Shown here: positions 6,506 through 13,812 of the stretch, piece by piece
Layout of the letters: every line of letters starts with the position of its first letter
How positions within the stretch are numbered: position 1 is the stretch's first letter
DNA from: Desulfarculus sp.
GTDB lineage: Bacteria; Desulfobacterota; Desulfarculia; Desulfarculales; Desulfarculaceae
Assembly (NCBI GenBank): GCA_020216625.1
Contig: JAIUYB010000003.1
Span: 1-16,187, forward strand
Reading direction: 5' to 3'
Length of the DNA stretch: 16,187 bases
The notes under the pieces: generated by a model
What the model was told of the DNA's origin: nothing
What the model saw: the letters and a program-made list of their open reading frames with translations, nothing else
The model's database searches: none
Made by a program: the position numbers and the translations under genes

Positions 6506-7588
6506 ATGAGAGGTCGCCCTAGCGTTGACCAGTACTGCCTGGACCCAGGCCGCACCATTCGTCAGGTCATGGACTGCCTGAATCAGAACCAGAAGGGCAT
6601 CGTCCTGATCACCGACGACCAGGGGCGCCTGCTGGGCGCCGTGAACGACGGCGATTTGCGCCGCGCCCTGCTAGCGGGCATGGACCTTTCAGCCACTGCT
6701 CAGGATATTCTTGAAATGAAGCGGGCCACCGGCAAGCCGGCGCCGGTCACCGCGCCTTTGGGCAGCGAAAACGCGCACCTGCTGCGCCTGATGCAAAAGC
6801 ACATGGTTCGCCAGATCCCGCTTTTGGACGAGCAAGACCGGGTGGTGGACCTGGTGAACCTCTCGGAGCTGGTGCCCGACGACCGTGAACCCCTCCAAGC
6901 GGTGATCATGGCGGGTGGCAAGGGAACCCGGTTGGCCCCCCTGACCGGCGATTGCCCCAAACCCATGCTACCGGTGGGTGATCGTCCCCTGCTGGAGCAC
7001 ATCATCGACCAGCTCCGTCAGGCAGGCATCCGGCGGGTCAACCTAAGCACCTACTACTTGGCCGACAAGATCCGCGAACATTTCGGCGACGGCCGGGAGA
7101 TGGGGGTAGAACTCAGCTACGTCACCGAGGACAAACCCCTGGGCACCGCCGGGGCCCTGGGCCTGCTGGACTGGCCGGCGGAGCCCTTGCTGATCATTAA
7201 CGGCGACATCCTGACCCAGATGGATTTCCGCACCATGCTCCGCTTCCATCAGGAGCACAAGGCGGCCCTGACCGTGGGGGTGCGTAAATACGAAATCAGC
7301 GTTCCCTTTGGGGTGGTCACCACCAAAGGCCCCTACGTGGAAGGTCTGGAGGAGAAGCCTCAGTACAGCTTTTTCGTCAATGCCGGGATCTATCTGCTGG
7401 ACCCTGGGGTGGCCCGCTTCGTGGAGAAAGGGCAGCGCTTGGACATGACCGACCTCATCGCCCGCCTGCTGAACGCCGGTGAGCTAGTGGTGAGCTTTCC
7501 GATCATCGAATACTGGCTGGACGTGGGCAGTCATTCCGATTATCAGCGAGCCCAGCTGGATTACGAGAACGGGGTGTTGGGATTGTGA
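6506..7588 (+). CDS. CBS-domain sugar-1-phosphate nucleotidyltransferase (PtmE/LegD type)
   Basis: 360 residues in two parts. Residues ~9-125 form a pair of CBS repeats (including GIVLITDDQGRLLGAVNDGD and VRQIPLLDEQDRVVDLVNLS), a regulatory module. Residues ~130-360 are a nucleotidyltransferase: AGGKGTRLAPLTGDCPKPM at ~136-154, NGDI at 232-235 (metal-binding Asp), EEKP at 282-285 and VNAGIY after it. This architecture is that of PtmE, the GlcN-1-P guanylyltransferase that starts the GDP-linked legionaminic acid route in Campylobacter. The ATG at 6506, preceded by GAGAGAG, is preferred over an upstream in-frame ATG at 6458 inside hisH. Nucleotide preference (GTP or another NTP) is inferred, not visible. 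The stop overlaps the GTG of a truncated SDR gene. Confidence 0.85.
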   Translation: MRGRPSVDQYCLDPGRTIRQVMDCLNQNQKGIVLITDDQGRLLGAVNDGDLRRALLAGMDLSATAQDILEMKRATGKPAPVTAPLGSENAHLLRLMQKHMVRQIPLLDEQDRVVDLVNLSELVPDDREPLQAVIMAGGKGTRLAPLTGDCPKPMLPVGDRPLLEHIIDQLRQAGIRRVNLSTYYLADKIREHFGDGREMGVELSYVTEDKPLGTAGALGLLDWPAEPLLIINGDILTQMDFRTMLRFHQEHKAALTVGVRKYEISVPFGVVTTKGPYVEGLEEKPQYSFFVNAGIYLLDPGVARFVEKGQRLDMTDLIARLLNAGELVVSFPIIEYWLDVGSHSDYQRAQLDYENGVLGL

Positions 7589-7672
7589 GCTGGCAAGGCA
7601 GGAGGGGGCTGGTGACTGGCGCGGGCGGATTCATTGGCAGCCATCTGGTCAGCGCCCACTTGGAAACGGGGC
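7585..7672 (+). pseudogene. NAD-dependent sugar dehydratase/epimerase (extended SDR), 5' fragment only
   Basis: From a GTG that overlaps the stop of the nucleotidyltransferase gene (GTGA), the frame encodes GRRGLVTGAGGFIGSHLVSA and a few more residues. This is the nucleotide-binding start of an extended SDR such as a 4,6-dehydratase (LegB-like) or 4-epimerase. After LETG the homology ends and transposase-like sequence begins, in another frame. Only ~28 of the usual ~320 residues remain. In a legionaminic-type pathway the missing enzyme could be the GDP-GlcNAc 4,6-dehydratase, a key step. That identification is inference from position. Confidence 0.7.
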
Positions 7673-7890
7673 CAGATGCGGGCCAGGATCTACACCCTTC
7701 GCATCAACGGTCAGGCTGAGCGCTCCACACAGACCAGCATCCGGGAATGGGCCTACAAACAGGCTTACGATTGATCTACCAAATGGGCTTCTTCCCAACC
7801 GCTGCCGCAGCTTCATGAATATAGCCATGCCGTCCGCATGCGGACCTGAACCATTAGCCACCGGTCTCATGGCTGCAATCTGTGTATAGC
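7673..7890 (+). mobile_element. Degraded IS481-family transposase remnant
   Basis: Reading from 7685 gives RIYTLRINGQAERSTQTSIR, then EWAYKQAYD and a stop at 7772-7774. This corresponds to the PYTPRTNGKAERFIQTSLREWAY block of IS481-type integrase-core transposases, including the last catalytic Glu (in AER). Further pieces follow in two frames (PLPQLHEYS, then RPHADLN and LQSVYSL), matching the family's LHxYNxxRPHxxL C-terminus but broken by stops and at least one frameshift. The 5' part of the element is missing. Together with the SDR fragment this accounts for the stretch from 7589 to about 7890. The next 40 bases, up to the stop of the convergent gene, show nothing else. Confidence 0.65.
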
Positions 7891-7930
7891 CTCGTTGACA
7901 AGACAGCTAGAGCCGCTCAAAACCTAAATC

Positions 7931-9313
7931 CTAGGTGTCGCCAACCAGGGCCTGAAGGATCCTTTCGCTGCAATGGCCGTCAAAAGGCGACAGCCGTGGT
8001 GCACTCTGGTCCTGGGCTTGGCGGAGGGCCTCCCAATACCGCTGGTCGCCCAGGATGCGCTTCACCTCCGGTGCCAACGCCTCCCGCTCAGTCACCGTAA
8101 CCACTCCCGGTAGATCATCGAATAGCCTGAAATCGATTTTGTAGAAATCAAAAACCAAGGCCGGCACCCGGCAGAGGGTGGCCCAGGGCACGGTCGAGGA
8201 ATAGGTGGCCAGGAATAGGTCGGCGGCGGGCAGGATAGCGGAAAGCCTTTCGTTGGCGACCCGCAGGCCATACTCATGATTCAGAAAGCGATAATCCGAG
8301 AGGCTCATCTTGGGATGCAGCGAGATCAGGAATTCGGCTGGGAGGTCACGAAAAGTCTGGGCCAAGAACCGGATCTCCCGCCAGTGATTGTCCCAGTCCA
8401 GGGTGCCTTGCTCTCCCAGTTGCGGCAAGGCCACCACCGCCAGAGGACGCCCGGGATTAAGACCGTAGGATTTAACCAACTCTTCACGCAAGGCCATCCG
8501 GCGCTGATATCCGGCGAATAGAATGTCATGTCCGAGATGGCCACTGACCCGCAATCTGCCGGGATCCTGTCCCTGGGCGAGGCGTTGCTCGCGGGCCTGC
8601 TCGCTCTCCACCAGGACCAGCCCGGCCAGTCCACCCCCCAAAAGCCAGGGGTTGGGTGGCAGCATACCCAAGGAGTCGAGGGCCGGCAGGACCTGACTGG
8701 GGTAATAGAAAACATGGCGTCTTTGCTTGGGGTCCCAAATGGCCTGGGTGGGATAGTCGCGCAACAGGCGCGGATGAAGCTCACCATGGTTGGCCGGACC
8801 GCTACGGCGACGAGTGAGGGTGTCGCGATCTCCAGCCAGCGCCACTGGGGGAACGATGGTCGGAATATTCAAATCCTGGCTGGCCTTGACCAGGGGAAGT
8901 TCCCAGTTTGGCAACCGACCATCGGAAATGACCAGGCATTGAGGCGCAAGTTGTTCCAAGGCTTGCCTGGACGCCTTGTGCTGGGCCGTGAGCAATAGTC
9001 GCCAACGGGCGGTCTCGGCCCGCTCAAGATGGTTCGGGGCTAAACGAGCGGTCAGCCAGCGCCAAGATCGTCTCCCCGCCGCCGCAAGACCGCGGTTATG
9101 CCCCCAGCCCAGGCGCGCGACCATATCGGGGTCCACCGCCAATCGGTGGTAGGCGATACCATCCCGGCTGCATTCCTCATAACGTTTTTCAGTCCTGCCC
9201 TGAAAGAGGATCATCACCGGCCGGGCGAGTTGTTTTTCTTGGAGCGATCGAGCCAGAGAATAAAGCTCCGTCCAGGAGGTGGCACCAGTGGGGGCTAGAC
9301 ATATGGTTCGCAC
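7931..9313 (-). CDS. GT-B-like surface carbohydrate biosynthesis protein
   Basis: 460-residue soluble protein with no signal peptide or membrane segment. The layout resembles GT-B glycosyltransferases and epimerase-like surface-carbohydrate proteins. It has an N-terminal Rossmann-like start (RTICLAPTGATSWTELYSLA). In the C-terminal half come SGHLGHDIL (257-265), a proline-rich strand AVVALPQLG (~292-300), ISLHPKMS (~330-337), and ADLFLATYSSTVPWATL (364-380) followed by RVPALVFDF, which looks like the nucleotide-sugar-binding region in capsule and teichoic-type transferases. Donor and acceptor are unknown. It starts with GTG at 9313 and is the last gene of a - strand group. Its stop lies 40 bases from the IS481 remnant. 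Assignment to a named family would need a profile search. Confidence 0.6.
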   Translation of the reverse strand: MRTICLAPTGATSWTELYSLARSLQEKQLARPVMILFQGRTEKRYEECSRDGIAYHRLAVDPDMVARLGWGHNRGLAAAGRRSWRWLTARLAPNHLERAETARWRLLLTAQHKASRQALEQLAPQCLVISDGRLPNWELPLVKASQDLNIPTIVPPVALAGDRDTLTRRRSGPANHGELHPRLLRDYPTQAIWDPKQRRHVFYYPSQVLPALDSLGMLPPNPWLLGGGLAGLVLVESEQAREQRLAQGQDPGRLRVSGHLGHDILFAGYQRRMALREELVKSYGLNPGRPLAVVALPQLGEQGTLDWDNHWREIRFLAQTFRDLPAEFLISLHPKMSLSDYRFLNHEYGLRVANERLSAILPAADLFLATYSSTVPWATLCRVPALVFDFYKIDFRLFDDLPGVVTVTEREALAPEVKRILGDQRYWEALRQAQDQSAPRLSPFDGHCSERILQALVGDT

Positions 9314-9339
9314 TGGAGGTTCTTTCCCGCGCCATCCTC

Positions 9340-10122
9340 TCAGCAGGTCACGTGGCCGGCCTGAGGGTCAACCGAGGAGGCGTCGATGCGTTGCAAGGAG
9401 AAAAGGTCGGCGCCAGACAGGGCAGCGCCGGGTACTGAAAACGGCCCGTAGATGAAGTCTTCATTGGTCAGGGCGCGGCGGGTGTCGGCGTTAGAGGTGT
9501 CGGCCTTGCCGTGGGGATAGGAGAACGGCCACTGCTCTGGGGAAGAGAGGTTGGCGCGCAGGGCGCTGGCGCAAAGGGACAGCTTCCCACGGTCTGGGGG
9601 TAACTCGAAGTTTATAAGGTACTTTAAGTCTTTAACCGCTGGTTGGCCCAAGCTATCGGCGCGGGCGATGGCATCTGGGGAGGCCTGAGGGGTCAGGGGC
9701 AGCCCCCCTCCGCCCAGCCAGGCCTCGACCGCCCGGCGATAGGCGTCGAAGCTTGACTCCGCCATCGGCAAATAGCTCTGGTGCACCAGGGTCAGGGTGT
9801 TTTCTGTCAGGCGGCGGGTGTTGAGAAAAAACAAGCCCTGCAGGCCGCGGTCGGCCAGCAAGGAGGTAACTCTGTGGTAAGGGTTGGCCAAGTCATCATC
9901 GAAGGTGAGCAAGCACAAATCCTGGCGCGACTGGTATGCGCCCCGCGCAGAGGCCAGGGCTGATTCCAGGGTGGCTATCTCTCTGGATGAGGACAAGAAG
10001 AAGGCGAGCTGGGTCTGTAAAGTCTCCCTGGTCAGTCCGTTCAGCCCGGGGAATTCGCGACGCCAGTGCTCTTTCACGTAAAGATAGATCATCACCAGGT
10101 AGCGGGGGGATGAGGCTTTCAT
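9340..10122 (-). CDS. Polysaccharide deacetylase (NodB type) lacking the His motif
   Basis: 260 residues. NodB-homology motif 1 is present as LLTFDDD (71-77), with the following GLFFLNT strand. SYPHG (201-205) matches the later YPxG motif, and LFSLQRID (240-247) matches the usual C-terminal segment. Between them the conserved HTxxH motif, which supplies the two metal-binding histidines, is absent: ALRAN at ~187-191 runs directly into LSSPEQWPFSYPHG. Related proteins have roughly 60-80 residues there, so an in-frame deletion is likely and the enzyme is probably inactive. The frame is otherwise clean. The start has a good ribosome site (AAGGA at 10128-10132, 5 bases away). An intact relative would remove an N-acetyl group from a polysaccharide or glycolipid sugar. 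Confidence 0.7.
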   Translation of the reverse strand: MKASSPRYLVMIYLYVKEHWRREFPGLNGLTRETLQTQLAFFLSSSREIATLESALASARGAYQSRQDLCLLTFDDDLANPYHRVTSLLADRGLQGLFFLNTRRLTENTLTLVHQSYLPMAESSFDAYRRAVEAWLGGGGLPLTPQASPDAIARADSLGQPAVKDLKYLINFELPPDRGKLSLCASALRANLSSPEQWPFSYPHGKADTSNADTRRALTNEDFIYGPFSVPGAALSGADLFSLQRIDASSVDPQAGHVTC

Positions 10123-10138
10123 GCCATTCCTTCCCTGG

Positions 10139-10783
10139 TCAGATCTTGCGCGGCGGGTCCACGAAGCCCGAGGCCATGAGTCGTCCCAGCGCGATGTCGC
10201 TGGAATTTTCCAGGGCCAGACCCAGGGCGTCGTGGAGATCGGGCATTAGGTCGCTGACCTGGGGCGAAAAGGGAGGGAGCGGAATGGTCGTTGAGCCCCT
10301 GGTCACGGAGAGAGACCAGGGTCAAGCCTCCGGGTTTGACCACCCGGGATATTTGGGCCAGGGCCGGGGTGTCCTCGGTCAGGTATTCGAAGACGCCAGA
10401 GACCGCGGCGGCGGCGAAGGTGGCGTCCACGAAGGGCAGGGCCTCGCTGTCACCCGCACGCATTTGGCGACGGACGGCCTGGTCCGGTGGCAAGGCGGCC
10501 ACCAGGGTCCTGAGTGTCTCCACCATATTGGGGGCGATGTCCATGCCTTGCAAGTGTTAGCCCATCCCCGCCAGCTAAGAGAGCGGATGACCGAGGCACA
10601 GCCAGCGTCCAGGATGAATGCCCCTGGCGCCACCAAGTCCGCCACCGCCTGTAGGATTACCTTCTCCCGCAGCTGGAGGTTGGGGTAGCGGCCCTCCTGG
10701 TCGGTGAAATTACGATCCAGGTTGGACTTGGCCCTCCGGTCGAAGTGTTGTTGGGCCGAGGCCTTGTTGTCTGCCCACTCCAT
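10139..10783 (-). pseudogene. Class I SAM-dependent methyltransferase, broken by frameshifts and a stop
   Basis: The N-terminal frame (from ATG at 10783) gives a plausible start, ending at SAM-binding motif I as ILDAGCASV, where the usual GxGxG is lost. Homology then moves to another frame: LAGMG, a TAA stop, HLQGMDIAPNMVETL, the acidic-loop region GDSEALPFVDATFAAAA, and RVVKPGGLTLVSLRDQG. It then shifts again to a third frame (DALGLALENSSDIALGRLMA) ending at the TGA at 10139-10141. The part between the last two blocks is shorter than normal, so a deletion is likely as well as the frame changes. The original gene would have been a ~250-residue small-molecule or sugar methyltransferase in the same - strand operon. 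Confidence 0.7.
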
Positions 10784-10815
10784 GGATTGCCGCGGTCCGC
10801 GCCCAGTGTGAGTAA

Positions 10816-12171
10816 TCAGCGCTCCAGGTTGATGACCTCCACCGCGGTGTTCCCTTGTGCGTCCGCAGCGCCCACTCCCACCGCCGCCAGGTCCCCGGGC
10901 AGCACGGTCTCGGTGTCGAATACATAGCGCCAGGAGCGTCCGTCAGTTGAAAAGTCCAGATTGTCGTGTAGATAGGTCTGGGAGCGAGTCTTGAGGGCCA
11001 GGAAGGGCTGGGGCCCGAAGACCTGGCCCTGCCTGGTTTCCACGCGTAAAATCGTCGGACGGCCGTCGGCGTCGCGCTCCAGTCCCAGGGCCAGACGCAA
11101 GGGTGGCTGGTCAACCTCCGTCGCGGGGATGACGGCGCGCATGGCCTCGATCGCCTCGCAATATTTGAACTTCACCGTGGGGAACTTGGCCATGGCATGG
11201 CGCAATAGGTCCCTTAGGTGCTCAACTTCCACGGCCAAGTCGCGAAAATCGTGACCAGCCACCCCCATTAGGGTGGGCTGACCAGAGGCCGCCCGAGCGA
11301 ATGCCTTGTCCACCTCGGCCTGGTCCAGGCAGGCGAAGCGGTTAAGCAAATTCAGGGCCCGGGCGATCCAGCGTCGGCAGTGGCCGGGCCGCTGGTAGTT
11401 GTCATGGGAAGGCTGGTAAACACTCCAGTCCTTGGGGGCCAAACGCCAGTCACCGAACCGGCCTCCGGCCAAGTCAGCTTGGGCCTCCAACTCGCCTGGA
11501 TCCTCCACCGCGGTATTGGTGAAGTCGAAAGGAATGTATTGCTCCAGAAACCAGTGGCTGTCAGGGCGTTCGGTCTGGAAGGCGCTACGGCAACAACTGG
11601 GGAACCAACGTCGGTCGATGATTCGTCGGGCCAGCCCCTCCCAGATGTGGGGGGAGTTAAGCAGCGAGGTGGCGCAACGATGGGCCTGGCGGTAAGTGCT
11701 CATGAAATGATAATGCCAGTGGAAGCCGTCGCGCTCCTGACCCGGCCGCGACAGGAACTCGCGATAAAAATCAAATATGGACAGGTAGCCCAGGGTCCGG
11801 CGGCGGGGATTGTCCAGGTAGCCTACGTGGTCCAGGACAAACCAGTTGTAGACATAACCTTGGCCGAAGGAGTCGGGCAATGCCTGGCGGAACTGAGGCG
11901 AGGTGGCCCGATCCAGCATCTGTTCCAGCCTGGGCCAGGAGTCCATGAAGGTGGCCAGATGGGAGGAGAGCGCCTGGCGGACCGCCAACTCCTTGCCCCC
12001 CAGGTCGATCTCGCCCCGGCTCAGGCGAGCTAGATTCTCGTGACTGGGGGTGATCTCCACCCCGAAGACCTCGGCCAAGCGTTGGAATTTGGCGGCCAGA
12101 TCCACGTGCAGAGGACCCTCGGCATCCACGCAATGTACTAAGTACACGATTTTTTCCGGTTCGCCTCGCAT
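10816..12171 (-). CDS. Conserved hypothetical protein of surface-polysaccharide loci, 451 aa
   Basis: I do not recognise a named family. The 451-residue product has no signal peptide or membrane helix. Distinct features are an N-terminal strand ending in an acidic pair (VYLVHCVDAEGPLH, residues ~9-22), a cluster of histidines HWHYH at 151-155, and a conserved-looking block RSAFQTERPDSHWFLEQYIP at ~195-214. An acidic residue after the first strand plus later His clusters resembles metal-dependent deacetylases of the NodB superfamily, but the match is loose. It is the first gene of the - strand group that includes a methyltransferase remnant and a deacetylase, so a carbohydrate role is likely. 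The ATG at 12171 has no ribosome site and lies just past a TTGACA promoter candidate, so translation may be nearly leaderless. Confidence 0.6.
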   Translation of the reverse strand: MRGEPEKIVYLVHCVDAEGPLHVDLAAKFQRLAEVFGVEITPSHENLARLSRGEIDLGGKELAVRQALSSHLATFMDSWPRLEQMLDRATSPQFRQALPDSFGQGYVYNWFVLDHVGYLDNPRRRTLGYLSIFDFYREFLSRPGQERDGFHWHYHFMSTYRQAHRCATSLLNSPHIWEGLARRIIDRRWFPSCCRSAFQTERPDSHWFLEQYIPFDFTNTAVEDPGELEAQADLAGGRFGDWRLAPKDWSVYQPSHDNYQRPGHCRRWIARALNLLNRFACLDQAEVDKAFARAASGQPTLMGVAGHDFRDLAVEVEHLRDLLRHAMAKFPTVKFKYCEAIEAMRAVIPATEVDQPPLRLALGLERDADGRPTILRVETRQGQVFGPQPFLALKTRSQTYLHDNLDFSTDGRSWRYVFDTETVLPGDLAAVGVGAADAQGNTAVEVINLER

Positions 12172-12175
12172 GGCA

Positions 12176-12206
12176 TATATATGATTGGTGACTTGGGCGG
12201 TGTCAA
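12176..12206 (-). promoter_or_regulatory. Promoter candidate for the - strand group
   Basis: On the - strand, TTGACA (12201-12206, exact -35 consensus) is followed by an AT-rich CATATATAT run. A -10 can be placed at 17 bases (CATATA) or 19 bases (TATATA). Neither is a strong match. Transcription would begin very close to the ATG at 12171. Confidence 0.45.
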
Positions 12207-12240
12207 CTCGTTAATACCGCGCCAGATGCCTCAGCTCAGC

Positions 12241-12268
12241 TTGACTGCCCCCCCCTGTCTGCTAGAAT
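12241..12268 (+). promoter_or_regulatory. Sigma-70-type promoter for the acyl module
   Basis: TTGACT at 12241-12246, a 16-base spacer, then TAGAAT at 12263-12268 preceded by TGC, the extended -10 pattern. It lies in a locally AT-richer patch in an otherwise GC-rich window. The expected start of transcription near 12275 excludes the upstream in-frame ATGs at 12181 and 12226 and supports the GTG at 12289 as the start codon of the next gene. Confidence 0.55.
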
Positions 12269-12288
12269 CACTGAAAAAATATCCACAG

Positions 12289-13104
12289 GTGAAGCTATTG
12301 GGCTGGGACTATTGCTTTGATGATTTGACGCGGGCCTATGCCCAGGTGGGTGTGGGCCGGGGCAGAGTGGTATTGCTGGCCCCGGACCTTCGCTGGCTGG
12401 GTCGCTTCGAGAAACCTGACAAAGAAACGGTGCTGGAGGCCCATTTCCAGGCCCTGGCCAACCTGATCGATCTCGAGCAAGGTACATTAGTAGTCTCAAC
12501 CCCCAGCGCCAGTTTGTGCAACACCGACAAGCCCTTCGATCCTCGTACTACCCCGAGCGAATTGGGTGTGTTGACCGAATACCTGCGTAAAAAGCCAGGC
12601 GCGGTGCGCAGTTTTCACCCTTTCACCTCCTACACCGCCCTGGGAGCCCAGGCCGAGCAAATCTGCGGACGGGTGGCTCGCCACGCCTTTGGCCCCGAAA
12701 CTCCCGTCGCCCGCATGTGCGAGCGAGACACCCTCTGCGTCAGCGTGGGTTTGCACCCTAGGTTCACATGTTCAGAGGTTCACCACGCCGAGATGCTCAT
12801 GGGGGTGCCCTACCGCTACACCAAGGAGTTCATCCACCCAGTCGTGCGCGAGAACCAAGTGGCGAACGAGCCCTTCTATATGTATGTATGGTACCGCCAG
12901 TGCCAAATCCGCCGGAATAAGAACGTGCGTATTTTCGAGCACTTCGCCGCTAAGGGGCACCAGGTGTCCGAGGCCGGTTTGGGCCGGGGGCAAGTCTTCA
13001 GCTACCATATGGCCCAGCTGGTGGACAGCACCAAAGAGCTGCTGCGGGATGACATTTACGCCTGGCTTCAGGAACCTCCGACCCAGCGGCCATACCGCCA
13101 GTGA
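12289..13104 (+). CDS. AAC(3)-family N-acyltransferase
   Basis: 271 residues from GTG at 12289, matching the usual 260-275 of the aminoglycoside 3-N-acetyltransferase family. Visible family marks are the opening FDDLTRAYAQVGVGRGRVVL, TPSASLC, RSFHPFTSYTALG (107-119, the acyl-donor loop), AFGPETPVARM (133-143) and TCSEVHHAEML, with the catalytic His in the HxxE-like motif. The frame stays open to an ATG at 12181, but the extra 36 residues do not look like the family and they cover a promoter. In surface-sugar loci such proteins acylate amino sugars rather than antibiotics. Being first of a unit with a KAS III-like enzyme and an acyl carrier protein, it may take its acyl group from that carrier (inference). 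The start lacks a Shine-Dalgarno site. Confidence 0.8.
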   Translation: MKLLGWDYCFDDLTRAYAQVGVGRGRVVLLAPDLRWLGRFEKPDKETVLEAHFQALANLIDLEQGTLVVSTPSASLCNTDKPFDPRTTPSELGVLTEYLRKKPGAVRSFHPFTSYTALGAQAEQICGRVARHAFGPETPVARMCERDTLCVSVGLHPRFTCSEVHHAEMLMGVPYRYTKEFIHPVVRENQVANEPFYMYVWYRQCQIRRNKNVRIFEHFAAKGHQVSEAGLGRGQVFSYHMAQLVDSTKELLRDDIYAWLQEPPTQRPYRQ

Positions 13105-13107
13105 CCC

Positions 13108-13800
13108 ATGTCCATCTCTAGCCACTCCCTAGTGATACCGGCCCGCTTCTGGCTTTTGGGTTCGCGTGGCTATGTCCATGGCACCACTGTTTTCGAGTTA
13201 GTGCTCCAGGCCATCGCCGAGGCCGCCAAGGCCTGGGGGTTGGCGGAACGGGCTCCCCGGGTTGGCCAGTTCAAGATAGCCAGAGAAATCAAACACCATG
13301 GCCGGATTGTGGTTTACCTGGGAAACGAGGGGCCGGATCAATCCACCGATCCGGTTGTCAGCCTGCAGGGGAACCTGGGCGGCCAACCAGTCACGGCTGG
13401 TCTGTGGGAAGACGAGACCCAGGAGGTGGCCGAGCGACGGTTGGACAGCATGGCGGCCCTGGTGGGGAACCTTGAGTTGGCGGGCGACTTTTCTGGGCGC
13501 GTGACCCTGACCGGCGTCGCCAATCCCGCCCAACTGGTAACCGGCATCATCGCAGCCAACAAGGCCATGCATTTGGCCACCCTGGGAGAGGTGGGAGGCG
13601 GGGTGGCGGTGCGTTGGCTTTATCTGCAGAACCTCCCCGCCATGGCCGCCCCGAGCACCGCCCAACAGGTTCGCCTGGGCGTGAGTCTGGCCCACCGCAT
13701 GCCCCGGGGGCCGGAACTCTTTACGGTCTGCGAATTTTCTGGTAATTTCGCGGGGGTTGAGTTCGCCACCAAGATTTGCTTCGGCTGCAAGCCGGTTTGA
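13108..13800 (+). CDS. Unknown protein between acyltransferase and KAS III, possible hotdog-fold
   Basis: 230 residues, 3 bases after the acyltransferase stop, so almost certainly in the same transcript. I do not recognise the family. It is soluble and beta-rich, with two similar-looking halves. Each half ends in a strand pair with small residues (ISL-like VVSLQGNLGGQPVTAGLW in the first, FTVCEFSGNFAGVEFATKI in the second), reminiscent of the crossed strands of hotdog-fold dehydratases or thioesterases acting on acyl carrier proteins. That would fit its neighbours, but no catalytic residue pattern is clear enough to claim it. Alternatives are a KAS-like accessory protein or an unrelated small beta protein. 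A fold prediction would separate these. Confidence 0.6.
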   Translation: MSISSHSLVIPARFWLLGSRGYVHGTTVFELVLQAIAEAAKAWGLAERAPRVGQFKIAREIKHHGRIVVYLGNEGPDQSTDPVVSLQGNLGGQPVTAGLWEDETQEVAERRLDSMAALVGNLELAGDFSGRVTLTGVANPAQLVTGIIAANKAMHLATLGEVGGGVAVRWLYLQNLPAMAAPSTAQQVRLGVSLAHRMPRGPELFTVCEFSGNFAGVEFATKICFGCKPV

Positions 13801-13812
13801 GGCTCCCCGAAC

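Noticed and set aside
7922..7936. ACCTA / TAGGT hairpin at the end of the GT-like gene
   Set aside because: Only a 5-base stem with a short T run. Too weak to call a terminator.
12181..12288. 36-residue N-terminal extension of the acyltransferase
   Set aside because: It leaves only 9 bases to the divergent gene, covers a good promoter, and is not family-like. Still possible, so start confidence is limited.
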